A stretch of DNA of 64,000 nt from Mesostigma viride (Eukaryota; Streptophyta; Mesostigmatophyceae; Mesostigmatales; Mesostigmataceae). Shown here in pieces: positions 25,458 through 37,900 of the stretch. The stretch spans positions 622,954 to 686,953 of the forward strand of contig RPFO01000670.1 in NCBI GenBank assembly GCA_009746045.1, read 5' to 3'. The notes under the pieces are model-generated. The model was not told the origin of the DNA. It did not search any database and worked only from the letters and a program-made list of their open reading frames with translations. Every line of letters begins with the position of its first letter. Positions within the stretch are counted from its first letter, which is position 1. The translations under genes were made by a program, and so were the position numbers.

Positions 25458-25625
25458 GTCATCAGAAAGCAACAGACGTGAAAACGTGCTGGCTGCCCAA
25501 ATATGAGATTCCGCGGAACACAGAAAATAAGAAAGCTTAGAAGCTACCAGCAAGGAATCAAGCATAGGACCGTAGGCATATTGCCGCGGCCGTGTGAGTC
25601 TCCTGATCGGAAGGAATCTCACTTT
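25458..25625 (-). mobile_element. tRNA-related SINE family B, copy 2
   Basis: Closely similar along its length to 35960-36113: same box A-like start (gatcaggagac, complement strand), same central segment and same 3' end. Box B is degenerate (GCTTGATTCC). No target duplication could be matched. Confidence 0.6.
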
Positions 25626-25866
25626 AACATTACGAAACGCAAAGTTCTGCGAAAAACCTCTTTACAGGAGAGGGGTGCCAATATGTCCGATATTGCTGAA
25701 TCTAGCTATAGAAGATTACTCCCCACCAGAGCTATGTGCGCAGGAGTACTAACGCACGGGCCTACAGAAATATTAAGAATTAAAATTACTTACATCAGAG
25801 TGAATGCACCTGGGCAAACATAACCAAAGCCAACACTAACAAGACTGAGACCACCTACAGATATAT

Positions 25867-26253
25867 CAAGGCCATCGTGTGGTGCCCTTTGTCCTGGAGG
25901 AGTTTGGGGCCATGGGGCCCCTGACCTCCGCCTTCTTCAAGGAGTGTTGCCGGCTCCGGGAGGACCGGCTGGACCTGGAGGGCCAGCGGGCCCCATGGTC
26001 GGCGCGGACCTGGACGTCATATTGGCGTCAGCGCTTGTCGGTGGCGCTGACTCGGGCCATGGCTGACATCATGCTCCGCCGTACGCGGGCTGATTTTGCG
26101 GTGCAGCAGGGCTATTAGGTTCCTCCCGTTAGGCGTTTCCATTGGTCTTATCGTAGTATAGAGCTTTGACATGGCTCTGTATATAGGTTTATAGCTGGGC
26201 GTTTGCTTTGGTTTGAGTGATTTCACTCTGTTGTAAGTAATTATATTTTTTAA
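25867..26253 (+). mobile_element. LINE ORF2 C-terminal fragment with 3' end
   Basis: It encodes VPFVLEEFGAMGPLTSAFF and a following Arg-rich segment ending in TAG at 26118, then a short 3' UTR. Related fragments lie at 26854-27135 (minus) and 41090-41480 (plus). It is flanked by agatatat at 25859-25866 and 26254-26261, a likely target duplication. I take it as the C terminus of a reverse-transcriptase ORF of an algal LINE. The RT core is missing, so that assignment is inference. Confidence 0.6.
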
Positions 26254-26261
26254 AGATATAT

Positions 26262-26333
26262 CAAGGAGACAACCAGCGCAGGCCAGAAATCGGGAGAATC
26301 CGGACCATGGTAGCTCAAGCCTGCCGTTATCAC
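26262..26333 (-). mobile_element. Short retroposon, copy 3 (72 bp, 5' truncated)
   Basis: The reverse complement ends exactly at gctggttgtctccttg. It is flanked by a 10-bp duplication, aaagatatat, at 26252-26261 and 26334-26343. It corresponds to the last 72 bp of the 168-bp copy at 39931-40098. Confidence 0.85.
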
Positions 26334-26343
26334 AAAGATATAT

Positions 26344-26634
26344 TCTGATCAGGCACTCCGCAAAGGTGAAAACCTTTGCGTTCAGTGCCGGGCCGCGGAA
26401 AACGCGGAAAACGCGATCTGCAAATGAATCCGACCGGAATCGAACTGGGGACCTCTCGCACCAATTTTGCTGACTATAGGACGGACGTCTCCGGTAACTA
26501 CCATGGCATCGCCAACTTACACCTACAGTCATCCGCAAAAGTTCTCCTGTCCGGGGAGTGATGCAAGCCTTTCGGATTTGGTACTAGATAAATCACTCGA
26601 GATCTGTGTGTAGGAGTACTACACACATGTCTGC
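26344..26634 (-). mobile_element. SINE-like repeat family C, copy 2
   Basis: Highly similar to 25070-25365. It is flanked by agatatat at 26336-26343 and 26635-26642. The left duplication is also the right duplication of the neighbouring 72-bp retroposon, so the two insertions share a target. Confidence 0.72.
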
Positions 26635-26649
26635 AGATATATGTTTATA

Positions 26650-27147
26650 TTGAGAATGATAAATTACGGAAATGAGACCGGCATGCAACGTAAGAAAACT
26701 GCCCATGTCAAAGAGGAAGGACCGTAAAGAAAAGAATCTCCATTGCTAGCAAGGATCAAGCCAACACTTAGCCGCTAGTTGTACGGTACAACTATACAAC
26801 TATACATGCAGCAACAACTCTGCCGGCCCACCATGGGCTGGCCCAGAAGTGACCTACACCGCCAGGGTCGCGACACTGAACTCAGCCTGGATGCAGCGGA
26901 ATAACACAGCAGCCACTGTGCGAGTGAGGGTGAGGGACAGGCGCTGCCGCCAAAATGAGGACCATGTCCGGGCAGACCACGGGGCAGTCTGACCCTCGAG
27001 GTCGAGGCGGTTGTCCAGCCGCCGGCAGCCCTCGTGAAAAAACTTTGCCGTCTTGGGGCCCATGGTCCCAAGCTCGATCCTCAAGGACTGAAGTGAATGA
27101 CCCGGTGGGGACAGCCACATTGCCATATGAGGCAACTACTTGTTGCA
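26650..27147 (-). mobile_element. LINE fragment: ORF2 C terminus plus 3' UTR
   Basis: On the minus strand, 27135-26854 reads LRIELGTMGPKTAKFFHEGC and RLDLEGQTAPWSARTW, matching the fragment at 25867. The 3' UTR below it (attcttttctttacggtcct) recurs on the plus strand near 44380. It is 5' truncated. Confidence 0.65.
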
Positions 27148-27186
27148 CAATTAATTAATTAATAAGCACGTGACTGCGTCACGTGG
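27148..27186 (-). repeat. LINE 3' end: hairpin plus TTAA-type tail
   Basis: A perfect 8-bp inverted repeat CACGTGAC (27167-27174) and GTCACGTG (27178-27185) with loop TGC. On the minus strand it is followed by the tail TTATTAATTAATTAATT. The same design occurs at 29085-29125 and 46056-46095. Confidence 0.8.
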
Positions 27187-27555
27187 GTGCCAATACAGAG
27201 TAAAGGAACCTGCAACCCTATATACACAGTGAGAAGGAGGGAGGGCGCCCTAGCTTCTCTCACTGCCGCAGGTGGGCAGGCCACAGAGCGCTCTCTCCAC
27301 GGCATGGTGCCGGGGCGCAACACTGTGGGTGCAATACAACCAGTGCAATACCATAGGTAGGCTGACGCATAGCTTATGCTACAAATGTGAGGTGGGCTCA
27401 AGACGTCGGCTGATTAAGGCGCAAGCTGATGGCCACAAGGTGCCAGAGCTAAATGAAGGTACTATAACGCTGTGCGCTAATATCGTTTCAAGTGCTGTAA
27501 TGCCTAAGCTATCCCATCATCGATTGCCCCCATCTAGACAACTAGCTGGAGTGCT

Positions 27556-28818
27556 CTATCCCGGGGAAGCCCGGGGGGGCTTCCACAGTTTCTTGTTGAC
27601 ATAGAGGTCCCCGCCCCGCCAGTACACTTGGGGCTTCTCAGGGTTGGTCTTGTGGCGGATGTAGTCGGGCCACTGATCGCGGCGTTGCTGCTGCTGGGCT
27701 GGCGTCAGGTCGTCGTCAAGCGACCAGGAGGTGTCCACCAGCTTCTTGCGGCGAGAGAGGAACCGAACTCGGGCTGTGATGTCGCTGAAGGTGAGGACCA
27801 CTGGAGGGGGCCCAGCCTTGGCCCGTGGATGGGGCAGGCGGTAGGCGCCCTGCAGTATCGCACCTGGCAGCTGCATGCGCGCCAAGAGCTGTTTCTGCAG
27901 CTCGTCGAGAAGAGAGTCTGGGGTCTCCTCCGGCAGCATGTCGAAGCGCCTGAGGATGACCCGGCAGCGGCGACGGTCGCGGTCAGCGGCCTCGCGGCGC
28001 GTGTCTTCCAGCTCCTGGAGCTTGGTGGTGATGGCGGTCGTGGTAGAGGATGCCTGGCTCTTGAGCAGGTCCGCCCAGGAGGCGCGAGTCGAGGGGTCAT
28101 CGCTAGCCCTACCAGCAGGTTGGGCGGCGATGGTGGCCGTTCGCTCGGCGATCTCGGGGACCTGCGTGGCCAGGGCGTCTACCTTGGCAGCAACTGCCTC
28201 AAGTTTCACGGTGCCTTGGCCGACTCGGCCTTCCACCTGGTTAAGGCGGGTGGTCACAGTGGCTGTGGCCTCGGAAACTTTGGTGGCAATGTGCTCTTGC
28301 GTAGCAGTAAACTGAGGCTGGAGCTTAAGGGCGACTCTGGCTTCAATGTTGTTTACCTTGGTCGAGAGAGTGTTGAGTGGGCCGTCAGGCGCGTTCAGGG
28401 CGGCGAGCTGCTCAGCCATCGGCGCCAGCTGCTCCGCCACTGCAGCTCGGATGGAGTCCGTGCTGGGGGAGGTGCTGCTCTGCGGGGATGCTGCAGCTGC
28501 TGTGGCTGCCCGTCTGCGCTCATGCAGGAGGCTCCTGAGGCCAGCGTAGCCAATCTAGGTGATGTCGTGGGCGTCGCAGCGCAGGTAGCTGCACATGATG
28601 ACTGCCTTCAAGTACGCCTCCGGTTCTTGAAGCAGCCATTCCCAGGCGGGCTTGGTGACCTTGTCGCCAGGGGTAGGCAGGAAAAGTTCGTCATGGCGGG
28701 CCAGGAACTGTTGCACAAGTTTGGCCACAGCCTGGGCCGGGCAGCAGCGCCGGCATCCACAGCCGCCCGGAGCTGGATGTGGCGAGCAGAGAGCGCAGCC
28801 GAGCCCTGGAGGAGACAT
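27556..28818 (-). pseudogene. LINE ORF1 protein (RNA-binding), mostly intact C-terminal 294 codons
   Basis: The main frame runs 28440-27556. Heptad-like leucines and alanines over about the first 110 residues suggest a coiled coil. Then comes RRRCRVILRRFDMLPEE, typical of the RRM-like domain of L1-type ORF1 proteins, then LPHPRAKAGPPPVVLTF and SLDDDLTPAQQQQRRDQWP. It ends in a C-terminal block, KPQVYWRGGDLYVNKKLWKP. An upstream piece in another frame (28818-28555, PAWEWLLQEPEAYLKAVIMC) looks like the N-terminal part, so at least one frameshift separates them. A decayed plus-strand relative lies at 42400-43090. Its function (binding element RNA, trimerising) is known from the family. Confidence 0.75.
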
Positions 28819-28843
28819 CGATTTTTAAAAGCAGGTGGCAACC

Positions 28844-29071
28844 CTACGGGCATGCATGCGCATCATAGTCCAGCACGGTAATGTCGGGCCGGTGGTTGGG
28901 CGGAATAGAGGGCGGCCCCATCCGCGCGTCCGGCTCGCACTTGACAATGTTGGTGGATCGAGTGGGTGAAGGGCAACCGATCAACCATTGAAGGCACACA
29001 CCACACGGAGAAGAGCGGTATGGAGATCTAGAGGAACCAGATCTGGTTCTGCTCGCCATGCATGCACCCAT
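28844..29071 (-). pseudogene. LINE endonuclease-domain remnant
   Basis: The minus strand reads WLIGCPSPTRSTNIVKCEPD and then PPNHRPDITVLDY. A plus-strand relative at 40690-40876 reads DADPWAIYSPNHRPVRITVP. The (S/N)HRP block resembles the SDHRP motif near the end of APE-type LINE endonucleases; here Asn replaces Asp. It is too short for a functional domain. Confidence 0.5.
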
Positions 29072-29084
29072 GCATTATAAGTAA

Positions 29085-29125
29085 TTCATTAATTAATTAA
29101 TAAGCACGTGACTGCGCGTCACGTG
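29085..29125 (-). repeat. LINE 3' end: hairpin plus TTAA-type tail
   Basis: CACGTGAC (29105-29112) and GTCACGTG (29118-29125) with a 5-nt loop, next to an ATTAATTAATTAAT tail on the minus strand. The flank to the right repeats that at 27186-27215. Confidence 0.78.
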
Positions 29126-29159
29126 GGTGCCAATACAGAGTAAAGGAACCTTCAACCCT

Positions 29160-29830
29160 ACAGTATGTAATAATTTGTTCTTCTTCTCATGTCATTGTTA
29201 TCATTATCAGTGTTATTACTTTATTCTTTATTTTTGTTTTTTTACTTGCTTTCCTTTTTTCTCTCCTTTACCACTTCTCTTTGTACCTAAACTCCTCTTT
29301 ATTACTCTCACTGTTATGTTTGTTCATGGCTGTCTATTTTTTCACCACCTACCCCTTTTCACCTTACACTTTTTCATTGGAGTGAGCTGGGCACGAGGCT
29401 TTAGATCGACCCTGTTGGACAGAAGACCCCCGGCCGGGCACCATGGATGGGCGGCGCTGAAACATCAACCTCTTGACCCATTCTCCAACATCGCCTGTGC
29501 GTCACCACATCCCAGCCATGACCTCTTTCTTTATTCCATTTTTGTTATTATTATTATTATTATTACTCTTTTTTATTTACTTTGTCTTTATTTCATTATT
29601 ATTGTTCCTATTATTACTATTTACACTTTCTTTTCTCTTTGTTTCTTTTTCTTTTTTCTTTTTCCCCTTGTAATGTATCCTCCTTACTTTTTCGTTTAGC
29701 CCCTTCGTGTATGTGTGTACATGCACTCCAGCCTCTTTTCCTTCTTAGTTTTGGTTGTTTTTGTTGTTGGTGGTGGTTGTTGTGTGTGTGTGTGTGTGTG
29801 TATGTGTGTGTGTGTTTTCCCTATTAAACC
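29160..29830. other. Pyrimidine-rich stretch with (ATT)n and (TG)n microsatellites
   Basis: T-rich low-complexity DNA with an (att)n run at 29546-29566 and a (tg)n run at 29778-29816. A GC-richer island at 29385-29470 has no recognised coding content. Phe/Leu-rich reading frames here are compositional. Confidence 0.6.
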
Positions 29831-31988
29831 TTTCTTGTTACCCTCTGTCTCCCTCCATGCAGGTCTTCCTAGAGATAGCCACGCGGCTCCCGCGACCTTC
29901 GCGTCTTAATTTCCTCGAGATCAGACAACTCACCCTAGTCCTTCCACGGCTTTGGATCGCCATGCGTCCAGGCATAGTTGTTTCCGTTTCATAAATTGAA
30001 GGTACTATAATGCTGTAATGCATAAGCCTAAGTGCTGTAATGCCTAAGCCTAATAACCTTATTTCACTGTATACTGGTTCATATATCAGCATAGTTACCC
30101 TTTTAAACTTTGGCGTTCAACATCCCCATTTTTCTATATATGGCGACATATTTCGCCGGGATCGGCAACGTCATTGTTGGCATTCACGTGCAAACTGCAA
30201 CGCGTTCACCGTTATTAGACCTGTCATGGTGATATGGCCATGGACGGGATCATTATATACTATTTGCGTCGATGCTTAGGAAGTCGAGGCGGCTCATATT
30301 GAGGGCGTAGATAGCCACTGCTGCGCCTCATCCCGACTCTTCGTGTGGCTCTTACCGCCAAATGACAATTACTACTCATAGTAGAACGTGCATGCCCGTA
30401 TGTAGCATACCAAGTTTTGGCAGTTTTGGCTACTACTAGCATGGTGGCGGGTTGCTTCACCTGCCTACCTGTCTGTACAGCCGGTATGATGACTTGCATC
30501 CAAGTTTCGACCCGAAATACGACCTTGGGAGTGACTTCTTTAGTGCAGTTCGATCGGCCTTGATGAGAGCTATCAAAAGACACCCTAAAGTCCATCAGCA
30601 GGGCTGGGGGTCGCAAGTTGTGGTAACTTAACGCCTTAAGTTGGGTTCACGCCTTAAGTTGGGTTGACCCGGAGAAACCCTCGAACCCATGAAGGCGTGA
30701 ATGACTGTACATGCATCTACGTACCGGTGCGCACGGCATCTGTGACTCCGCTGCAGCTCGCCACTGCCGAGGCATACGTGGGCAATGGGCAACTGGGCAT
30801 TGCTTTCAGTTCCAGGCCAGGGCCTGCACCAGCGCGGAGCTAGACAGATTACGGTGTCTGTACCCGCAAATGACGACGGACTTCCCGAAGTTGAACGATT
30901 GCTGCGTAGCCCCGGCCGGGGGCCCTGAGCCGTCTCATTTAGCTCCACTACACTACAGTAGCGGCCTTTCCAAATCTCTGCTGGGCACCCATGATGTGGG
31001 GCGTGGGCCACAACAACAACAACAACACTACAGACAGTAGCCAACATCATGTATTGTAGCCGACATTTTGTACTTGCAGACTTCAGTCATGCGCAATGCG
31101 GCCATGGCGAGTGAAACTATGTTGCCGCCCATTCACATGTCTGCTGGTCGTGTGAGTGCTACTAGGCCGGCCCCGGCGGCATTGACAGAATGAACTACTG
31201 CCGGCGAGCCGGAGCTAGTAGTTGGTACCCGGCCCCGTGGCGGAGTGGGCCGGCGCTGCCGCGTAGAGTCGATGAGTCCATCTCCCGGCTCCGTAGTCCG
31301 CCTCGATCCCGCCAGGCGAAGCCGGTCGGTGCCCAGGGGTTCACTACCGAGAGTGTCGCCGGCCACTCGACCGGGGCAAGCCCTGGAGAACACCAGGCCC
31401 AGGCCAGCCCCAACCGTGATGAGCTAGGGCGGGACGGGACTCGACCGGGGAAGGGACGGGACGAGATTCACGCGTGCGGACTGCGGACTGCGGACTGTTT
31501 TGTCACAAAGGCGCCAAGGATGCTGGATGCCACGTTGAAACAGGCGCGGCGCAAAGGGAAGGACGGAGACAACACGGCCGGCCAGGATGCCAGCGGGCGT
31601 CACCCGGCCCTGACAAATCTTGCCAGGCTATAGTGCCGGCAGGAATTATAACTGTCGCTTCACGTGCAGCCTGGCCCGGCTTGCTGTTGGTCGCGCAGGA
31701 TGTTGCGCACACCCCGTGGTGGATCATTCCCGTCCATCCGAAATCGCGCAACGAGATGCTCTCAGGGATAACGCAGACGCGGGTCTTCCCGCGGGAAAGG
31801 CGGAAAGCACGGGGCGAAGGCCGCGGGAATCACGATAAATTGGTCGGGAGCGCGCACGATTTTGCGCAAGAACCTGTGTGCCCACCAGCGTGGCATGGCT
31901 TCAACTTCGTCAATTCGGATCCACTAACGTACGTCGAAGCTAGCCTTTCTCCCATCGTGAGCTCCTCAGTTGCTTCCCGTCTGTCGCA
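29831..31988. other. Intergenic region upstream of the kinase gene
   Basis: No gene was recognised. It holds a tandem 18-bp duplication (acgccttaagttgggtt) at 30631-30666 and a short caa repeat near 31012-31026. Open frames at 31190-31633 and 31474-32370 lack any recognisable motif. The kinase promoter should lie in the last few hundred bases; no TATA box was evident. Confidence 0.45.
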
Positions 31989-34900
31989 ATGCCAAGAGCC
32001 GGAGGCGGAGGAGGAAGGTCGGGCGGAGGAGGAGGGCGGTCTTCTGGTGGTGGCGGCGGTGGTGGGTTGCACTACACCAAATCGGGAAATCTTGACATGC
32101 GGTACAGCTCGTCTAAAGCAGCCGTTGCTTCAGGGTATTGTGGTGGTGGTGGCAGTGGCGGTGGTTACGGCGGTGGTAGTTCGTACTCTAGCATTCCAGC
32201 TGCCTCCTATTATGCTCCTACGTACGCCGCACCAGCAAGCAGCAGCTCGGAGCTTCATTATAGGAAAGACGGTCAGCTTGATATGCGATACGCCTCCTCA
32301 CGGCAGGCGGGGCAGTCGGCAGCCACGGCTAGCAGTAGCACCGCATGCTCCAATGCGGGCCTTGTCTTGAGAAAGGATGGCCAGCCGGATATGCGGTACT
32401 CATCTTCAAAGGAGTACATGGCGGGTCGACCTGCGAGCGCCGCACCCGCGAGCTGTGTCGCCTCGTCGTCCGCCCGCGGCTCGGCGGATCTGCATTACAA
32501 AAAGGATGGAACCTTGGACATGCGTTACTCGTCGTCCCATGCCGTGCTGGCCTCAACGGGATCATCGCAAGGCATACCGGCCTCCATCCCGAGAACAAAG
32601 TCAGGCGCGCCCGATCGTCGGTTCAAAGCAGCCAGGGACTACGTCCAGCAGTGCAAGTTCGGCGCCACCGGCTCCAAGAGAGTCACCGCCGATGGCCCCG
32701 GCCTGTCCTTCGTGCCAGCTGGCATCCCCACCAAGAAAGATGGTACACCCGACATGCGCACCACCGCGGCCAAAGAATGGGTGCGGGGTGAGGCGCGCGC
32801 ACACGCCCAGGGCCAGCCCCTCCCCCCCTACGTGCCCACCAAGAAGGACGGCACCCCTGATTCCTCCACGGCTCTTGGCCGCGCCTTCCTCAACGAGCTC
32901 AGTGGTGGGGCCAACCACCAGAGCAAACGCAACAAGTACTGGCAGCAGCGTGCGCAGGACAGCGACTTTTCAGAGCAGTTCCAACAGGCGCTCGGCGCGC
33001 CGGTGGACCTGCCGGAGCCCACGCTGCTGGACGACACGCCGGCCATACAGCGCGCCATGTGGCAGGACCGCCAGGTGGCACCGCAGGGACCGGGTGACCA
33101 GGACTACAGCAGGTCCTCGGAGACCACGTCCCTGCGTGCTGGCGCGGGGGCAAGTGATATCACAGTGGACCGATGGAAGATAGAGATCCCCGAGTCATTG
33201 GTTCCAAAAATAGCGCCTGAGAACCTGGTGGTCGGTGAGGAGCTGGGCCGCGGCGCGTTCGGCGTGGTCCACAAGGGCGTGCTGACACTGCCAGGTGGCA
33301 AGGCAGTGGACGTGGCGGTGAAGACGCTGCACCTGCGCTCGCTGACCAAGCGCGACAAGCAGATGTTTGTGGACGAGATACGCAAGCACGCGCGGCTGGG
33401 CAAGCACCCAAACCTGGTCAACATCCTGGGGTACATGGAGGAGCCGCCCGCGATGGTGCTCGAGTACGTGCCCCTGGGCAACTTGGACCACCTGCTACAC
33501 ATCTGTGAGGAGACAGCAGTGGAGGTCATGCTGGCGCGCGGCGCGGTCAAGAAGAAGGTGCTGTATGGCATCGTGGACGGCATGCGGCAGCTGCACGCGG
33601 CAGGGGTCATCCATGGGGACCTCAAGTCTCAGAACGGTGCGCCTTTGCGGTGCCATAGAGCATCAGAAAAAATTCTGGATGCCTGTGTTGGGGGGGGGGG
33701 CGGGGGTTAAGGGGAGGGCGCAGGGAGGAGCAGGCATTGAAGTGTTAGGGACCCTCCCTTGGCTGCAGTGGCCAGTTTATAGACCTGGACCACTACGCTT
33801 GGTTTCGTGCGGGTTTGCCTTGCAGGGCTGGCCACCACCTATGGGAAATGGCCTAGTCCCCAATGTCTATTGGCCTTCCCTACGCTCATACGGGCATCTT
33901 AGTCGCCTCCCAGCAAACGTTTGGCTTCCTACTACGTCAGCGCTGCTTGTCTGGTTACTGTTGGTCTGCGGTGTACATGCGTGCTGATGGCCAACTAGTA
34001 ACCACTGCCACGATGGTGTAGAACAAGGACTAAGGAGGCTGCGCAGACGTGCAGAGGCCTGCGTCTGCACATTCTGAACAAAATGCCTTACGGTCATGTG
34101 CGCTCATTCATCCCTGTTCTTACTATCACCTGCCAAGGCTGGTGTCTGTACCCCTGCATCTGCTTGGTGGCCTCTTTCCCCCCCAAAGCCTCTGGACTAT
34201 GGTCCTGTATGGAAACGATGTCTAACCCTAAGGATATGCAAGGCAGCCTTCTTTCAAACGGTAGGATTCCATTATGATTGCTTGCAGGAGAGGTCCACTG
34301 CAAGTGACCGCCGCTGCCCCGCCAACACCCGTGTATGCATGCTTATCCGTGCATCCATGTATGTCCTCTGTCCCCTTGCAGTGCTGGTGACGGCGGACTA
34401 TGTGGCCAAAGTGACCGACTTTGGCATGGCCACACTGCGCGCCAAGACCAGCAGCACCGTGGCGTCGAAGGTGACGGCGGGCGGTGGCGATGATGAGGAT
34501 GGGCCGGGGGCGGGAGCGGGCACACCCGGATACATGGCACCCGAGCTGCTGGACTGTTCCGTTGCCATCGACTTCAGCGCTGACGTCTACTCCTTTGGTG
34601 TGCTCATGGTGAGTGGGTGGCAACGGGTGGTGGCACGGTGGGCCGCTGGGTGGGGTACCCAAATGCAGCACAGGCAGCTCGTGCGGCCTGCAGTCGCGTG
34701 TGATCTTCTGTTTACATGACAACGCTCCGATACTTGGTTCATCGTTTGGGTCGGAACGCACCGCCAACCCTCTTGTGTTCCTTCCGCCCAGTTGGCACGG
34801 CGCCACGTGCCCATGGCGCTTGTCCCGTAACTCCGAGTCTAGTCACACCCACACATGTGCATGAAGTCTCATACACAAGCGCCCATTTGTCTACCCGTGC

Positions 34901-37900
34901 AGCACGATACGGTGTGTCTGCCCACTCACCTGGACATGGTTTGTTTGCTCCTGCCACCGCACGCTGTGCTGTCTTCTGCCGCGTGCCCCTTGCCCAGAAC
35001 GAGGTGATCAGCGAGCAGCAGCCGTATGACGACCAAGGGTTCCACTTCTTTGGCCGGGGGCCGTACGCGGCCGTGCAGTACGCCAAGCAGGGCAACCGGC
35101 CGACGATAGCGCCGCACGTGACGCCCTTTGTCAAGGACCTGATTCAGCGCTGCTGGCACAAGGTGGGACGCGAGGCTATGCGTGCGCGTGGAATGGATGA
35201 TGAATGCTGGGGTGGTAGGACTGGGCGGCTGTCTTGGGGCCGATAGGTGCACTACATACAGAGAGGTTAGTGTTCAATTCAGCTTGTTGCCATGCAGCCC
35301 CCCACAGGAAATATGTGAAGCAGCCATCTGCCACCACCACCCTTGGCAGGTGGCTCCCTCCCTCGGCTTCGTCTTCCTCTTCCCAACTTTTGAGCGAAGC
35401 TCTCGGCTTAGGCTTGTGGCAGGTTTTTCTGTTAGAGCTGCACGTGATTATGCACTAGTGGGATCACGACAAGTGTGATACAATTTATTATGCGATGCAC
35501 TTGTTTGCAGCAGTCTCAGAAAAGGGGGGGGAGGGAGGGGGGGGGAGAAATATCCTATTTAGGTCATACTGCGCAGATTGTTGCAGACCAGAGGCCCCAA
35601 CCCAGCTGGAATCTAAGGGGCGGGTGACTCTCCGAGGCTAAAAGTCCTCAGAGGCAGGGAGTTGCTCAACATTCCTTCTGGGACGTGGTTGCTAAGCATT
35701 CTCTCTGGGATGCGTGCGGGTGCGTGCGGGATGCGTGCGTGAGCAGGACCCCAAGCAGCGCCCCACATTTGAGGAGATCCTCACCGTCCACCTTCTCGAC
35801 CCCCGCTTTGTGATCAAGGACATGGTTGGTGGGGGGTCATCGGCCACGGGGGCCAGCCAGGGGCCGTCCGCTACGAGATCCAGCAGCCAGCAAAACGCAT
35901 TGAGCCAGCTGTAAGTAGCACACGCAGGGTGGCGTGGCACGAGCAACTCGGCTTCATATTCTCGTCAGAAAGCAACAAACGTGAAAACGCTAGCTGCCCA
36001 AATCTGAGATTCCGCGGAACACAGAAAGTAAGAAAGCCCAGAAGCTACCAGCAAGGAATCGAATGTAGGACCTTTGGCATGATTTCGCGGCTGTGTGAGT
36101 CTCCTGATCCGAAGGCTTCATATAGTCAGCGGTTTTGCTTTGTTAGCGCTGGCCCTGGACACACCTCTGCATTTCTCCCATATTCTCACATCCCATATCG
36201 TTGATCGCTGAGTGCGTTTCCGCTGTATAAAGCCCTTGTCGGGTAGTGCTCTTGCTTTCACACAACACCCACAAATGTGCCTTGTGGCAGCCTGCATAGA
36301 TGCTGCGCTAGGTCACATTTTGGTTGATATTGCCTTTACCCCAGTTAAGGCTGCACCCACATTGGGCACTGAGACCATGTGCCGACTATTTGCTGGCATG
36401 TTGTACTGGGTGCCCGTGTCTCATGCCGTGGGAGGCATCAGGGAGGCTCTCTCACTAGCAGCCATGGCAGCTAGTTTCCCTCTGCGCCCTGGGAAACATA
36501 CACCCCGACCTTAAACCCAAACGTTGGCGAATTCCACGTCTACAACCAACAAGGCAGACAGGTTAAGGTGTTCCGGCGGCACTGAATTGCTTGGCCACTC
36601 ATGTCACAGGAGCACATGGGATTACCTTTGGCTTCCGACTCGATGAAGTGCCATAGCATGTGGCCCAGGATGGGTTGGCAGGGTCTCCCCTGACTTGGTG
36701 TATTCTCTTGCTTGTCCTCTGGCCCTTGATGCATGCAGGTGGGACATGCTCTCTACCGACCCCAAGGGAAAGTCATCCATCAGCCTGCAGCCATCTGAGG
36801 AAGCCAGCTGCCCCGCGCCCAGGCCCCCTGCCCCCAAGCCTGCTCAAGAGAGTCAAGCGCTTAAGACGGCCAAGGCACCAGCTGCAGTCACCAGCAGTAA
36901 GGACACCACGACCGCCCCCAGCTCGTCGCCCAGCCGCCTGGTGGACACCCTGTGCGCGATGGGGTTTGAGCGCAGCAAGGCTGCGTCTGCGCTGGACGAC
37001 GCGGGCGGGGACGTGGAGGTGGCACTGGATTACCTCACCTCCGGGGTAAGAGTGGTGTAGCGGGATGTGTTGGATGTGGATGTTGTCTTGGCGTGTGGTA
37101 TGCGAGCGGTGGCAGGTTGTGGCTTGGGTGTGGGTGCTTGACTGTGTGGAATACCCCCACACTTGTGTCACAGGCCAGCGACTGCTCTTTGCTAGACCTC
37201 CGTCGCGAAGGTATACTTGGATGGCCAAGGGACTGATTTTGTGCCTGGGACCTGCAGCCATGGAGTCGCGATAGGGCATACCCATCGCATCGATGGTCCT
37301 CGTCATGTTGTCATCTGCCCAGCATAACACCTTGGACGCATTAATGGTGCTAGAATTTCTTTCTCACAACAGCACAGCTCCTCCTGCCACCAATTTTGGC
37401 TGCTGTAACAAGCCGTGCAGCCTGACATGCAAGTGGCACAGTCCTTACCTTGGTCGAAGTTGCTATTAAGTGTGTTGGGTGAGCTCGACGTGCGCCGGCG
37501 GCTGCGGATATCTGACCATTTTCCCCCTTGTCATGTCCGCGCCACCTGGAGCAGGGAGGGCCCACGTTGACGCCCCAAGACCAAGCGGCCATCTCACGAG
37601 TAAGCGTTGTTGGGTAGTCACTGGGTTCATCTTGAACACGATGTTGCGAGATCAAATAATGCAGGCTTGTTGCGGCCTGTCTCTCTTCCTCCATGCAAAG
37701 CTGTCTGTAAATCTTATCCACAGTGCGCAGTATATCTAAGTTGCTTTGCCTGTCCAAAGTTGTGAATGAAAGCAGTGAGGACCGGCCATTATGACGACTT
37801 GTTATGCTGCGCGACCCACGTCGTTGTCCTGCCTATGCCCCATCCTCATGGCGGACATGGCCCCTGGGTTTGCCCAGCTAGCCTAACATTCAGATACCAA

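Noticed and set aside
25070-26634. Conventional tRNA genes
   Set aside because: Box B-like GTTCGATTCC is present, but no cloverleaf with an acceptor stem could be folded by eye. The units are dispersed repeats with target duplications.
29127-29827. Phe/Leu-rich ORFs that could look like membrane proteins
   Set aside because: T-rich low-complexity DNA with ATT and TG microsatellites gives hydrophobic codons by composition.
31190-31633. Possible upstream gene before the kinase
   Set aside because: Open frames exist on both strands of a GC-rich stretch, but there is no motif, no consistent exon structure and no repeat match.
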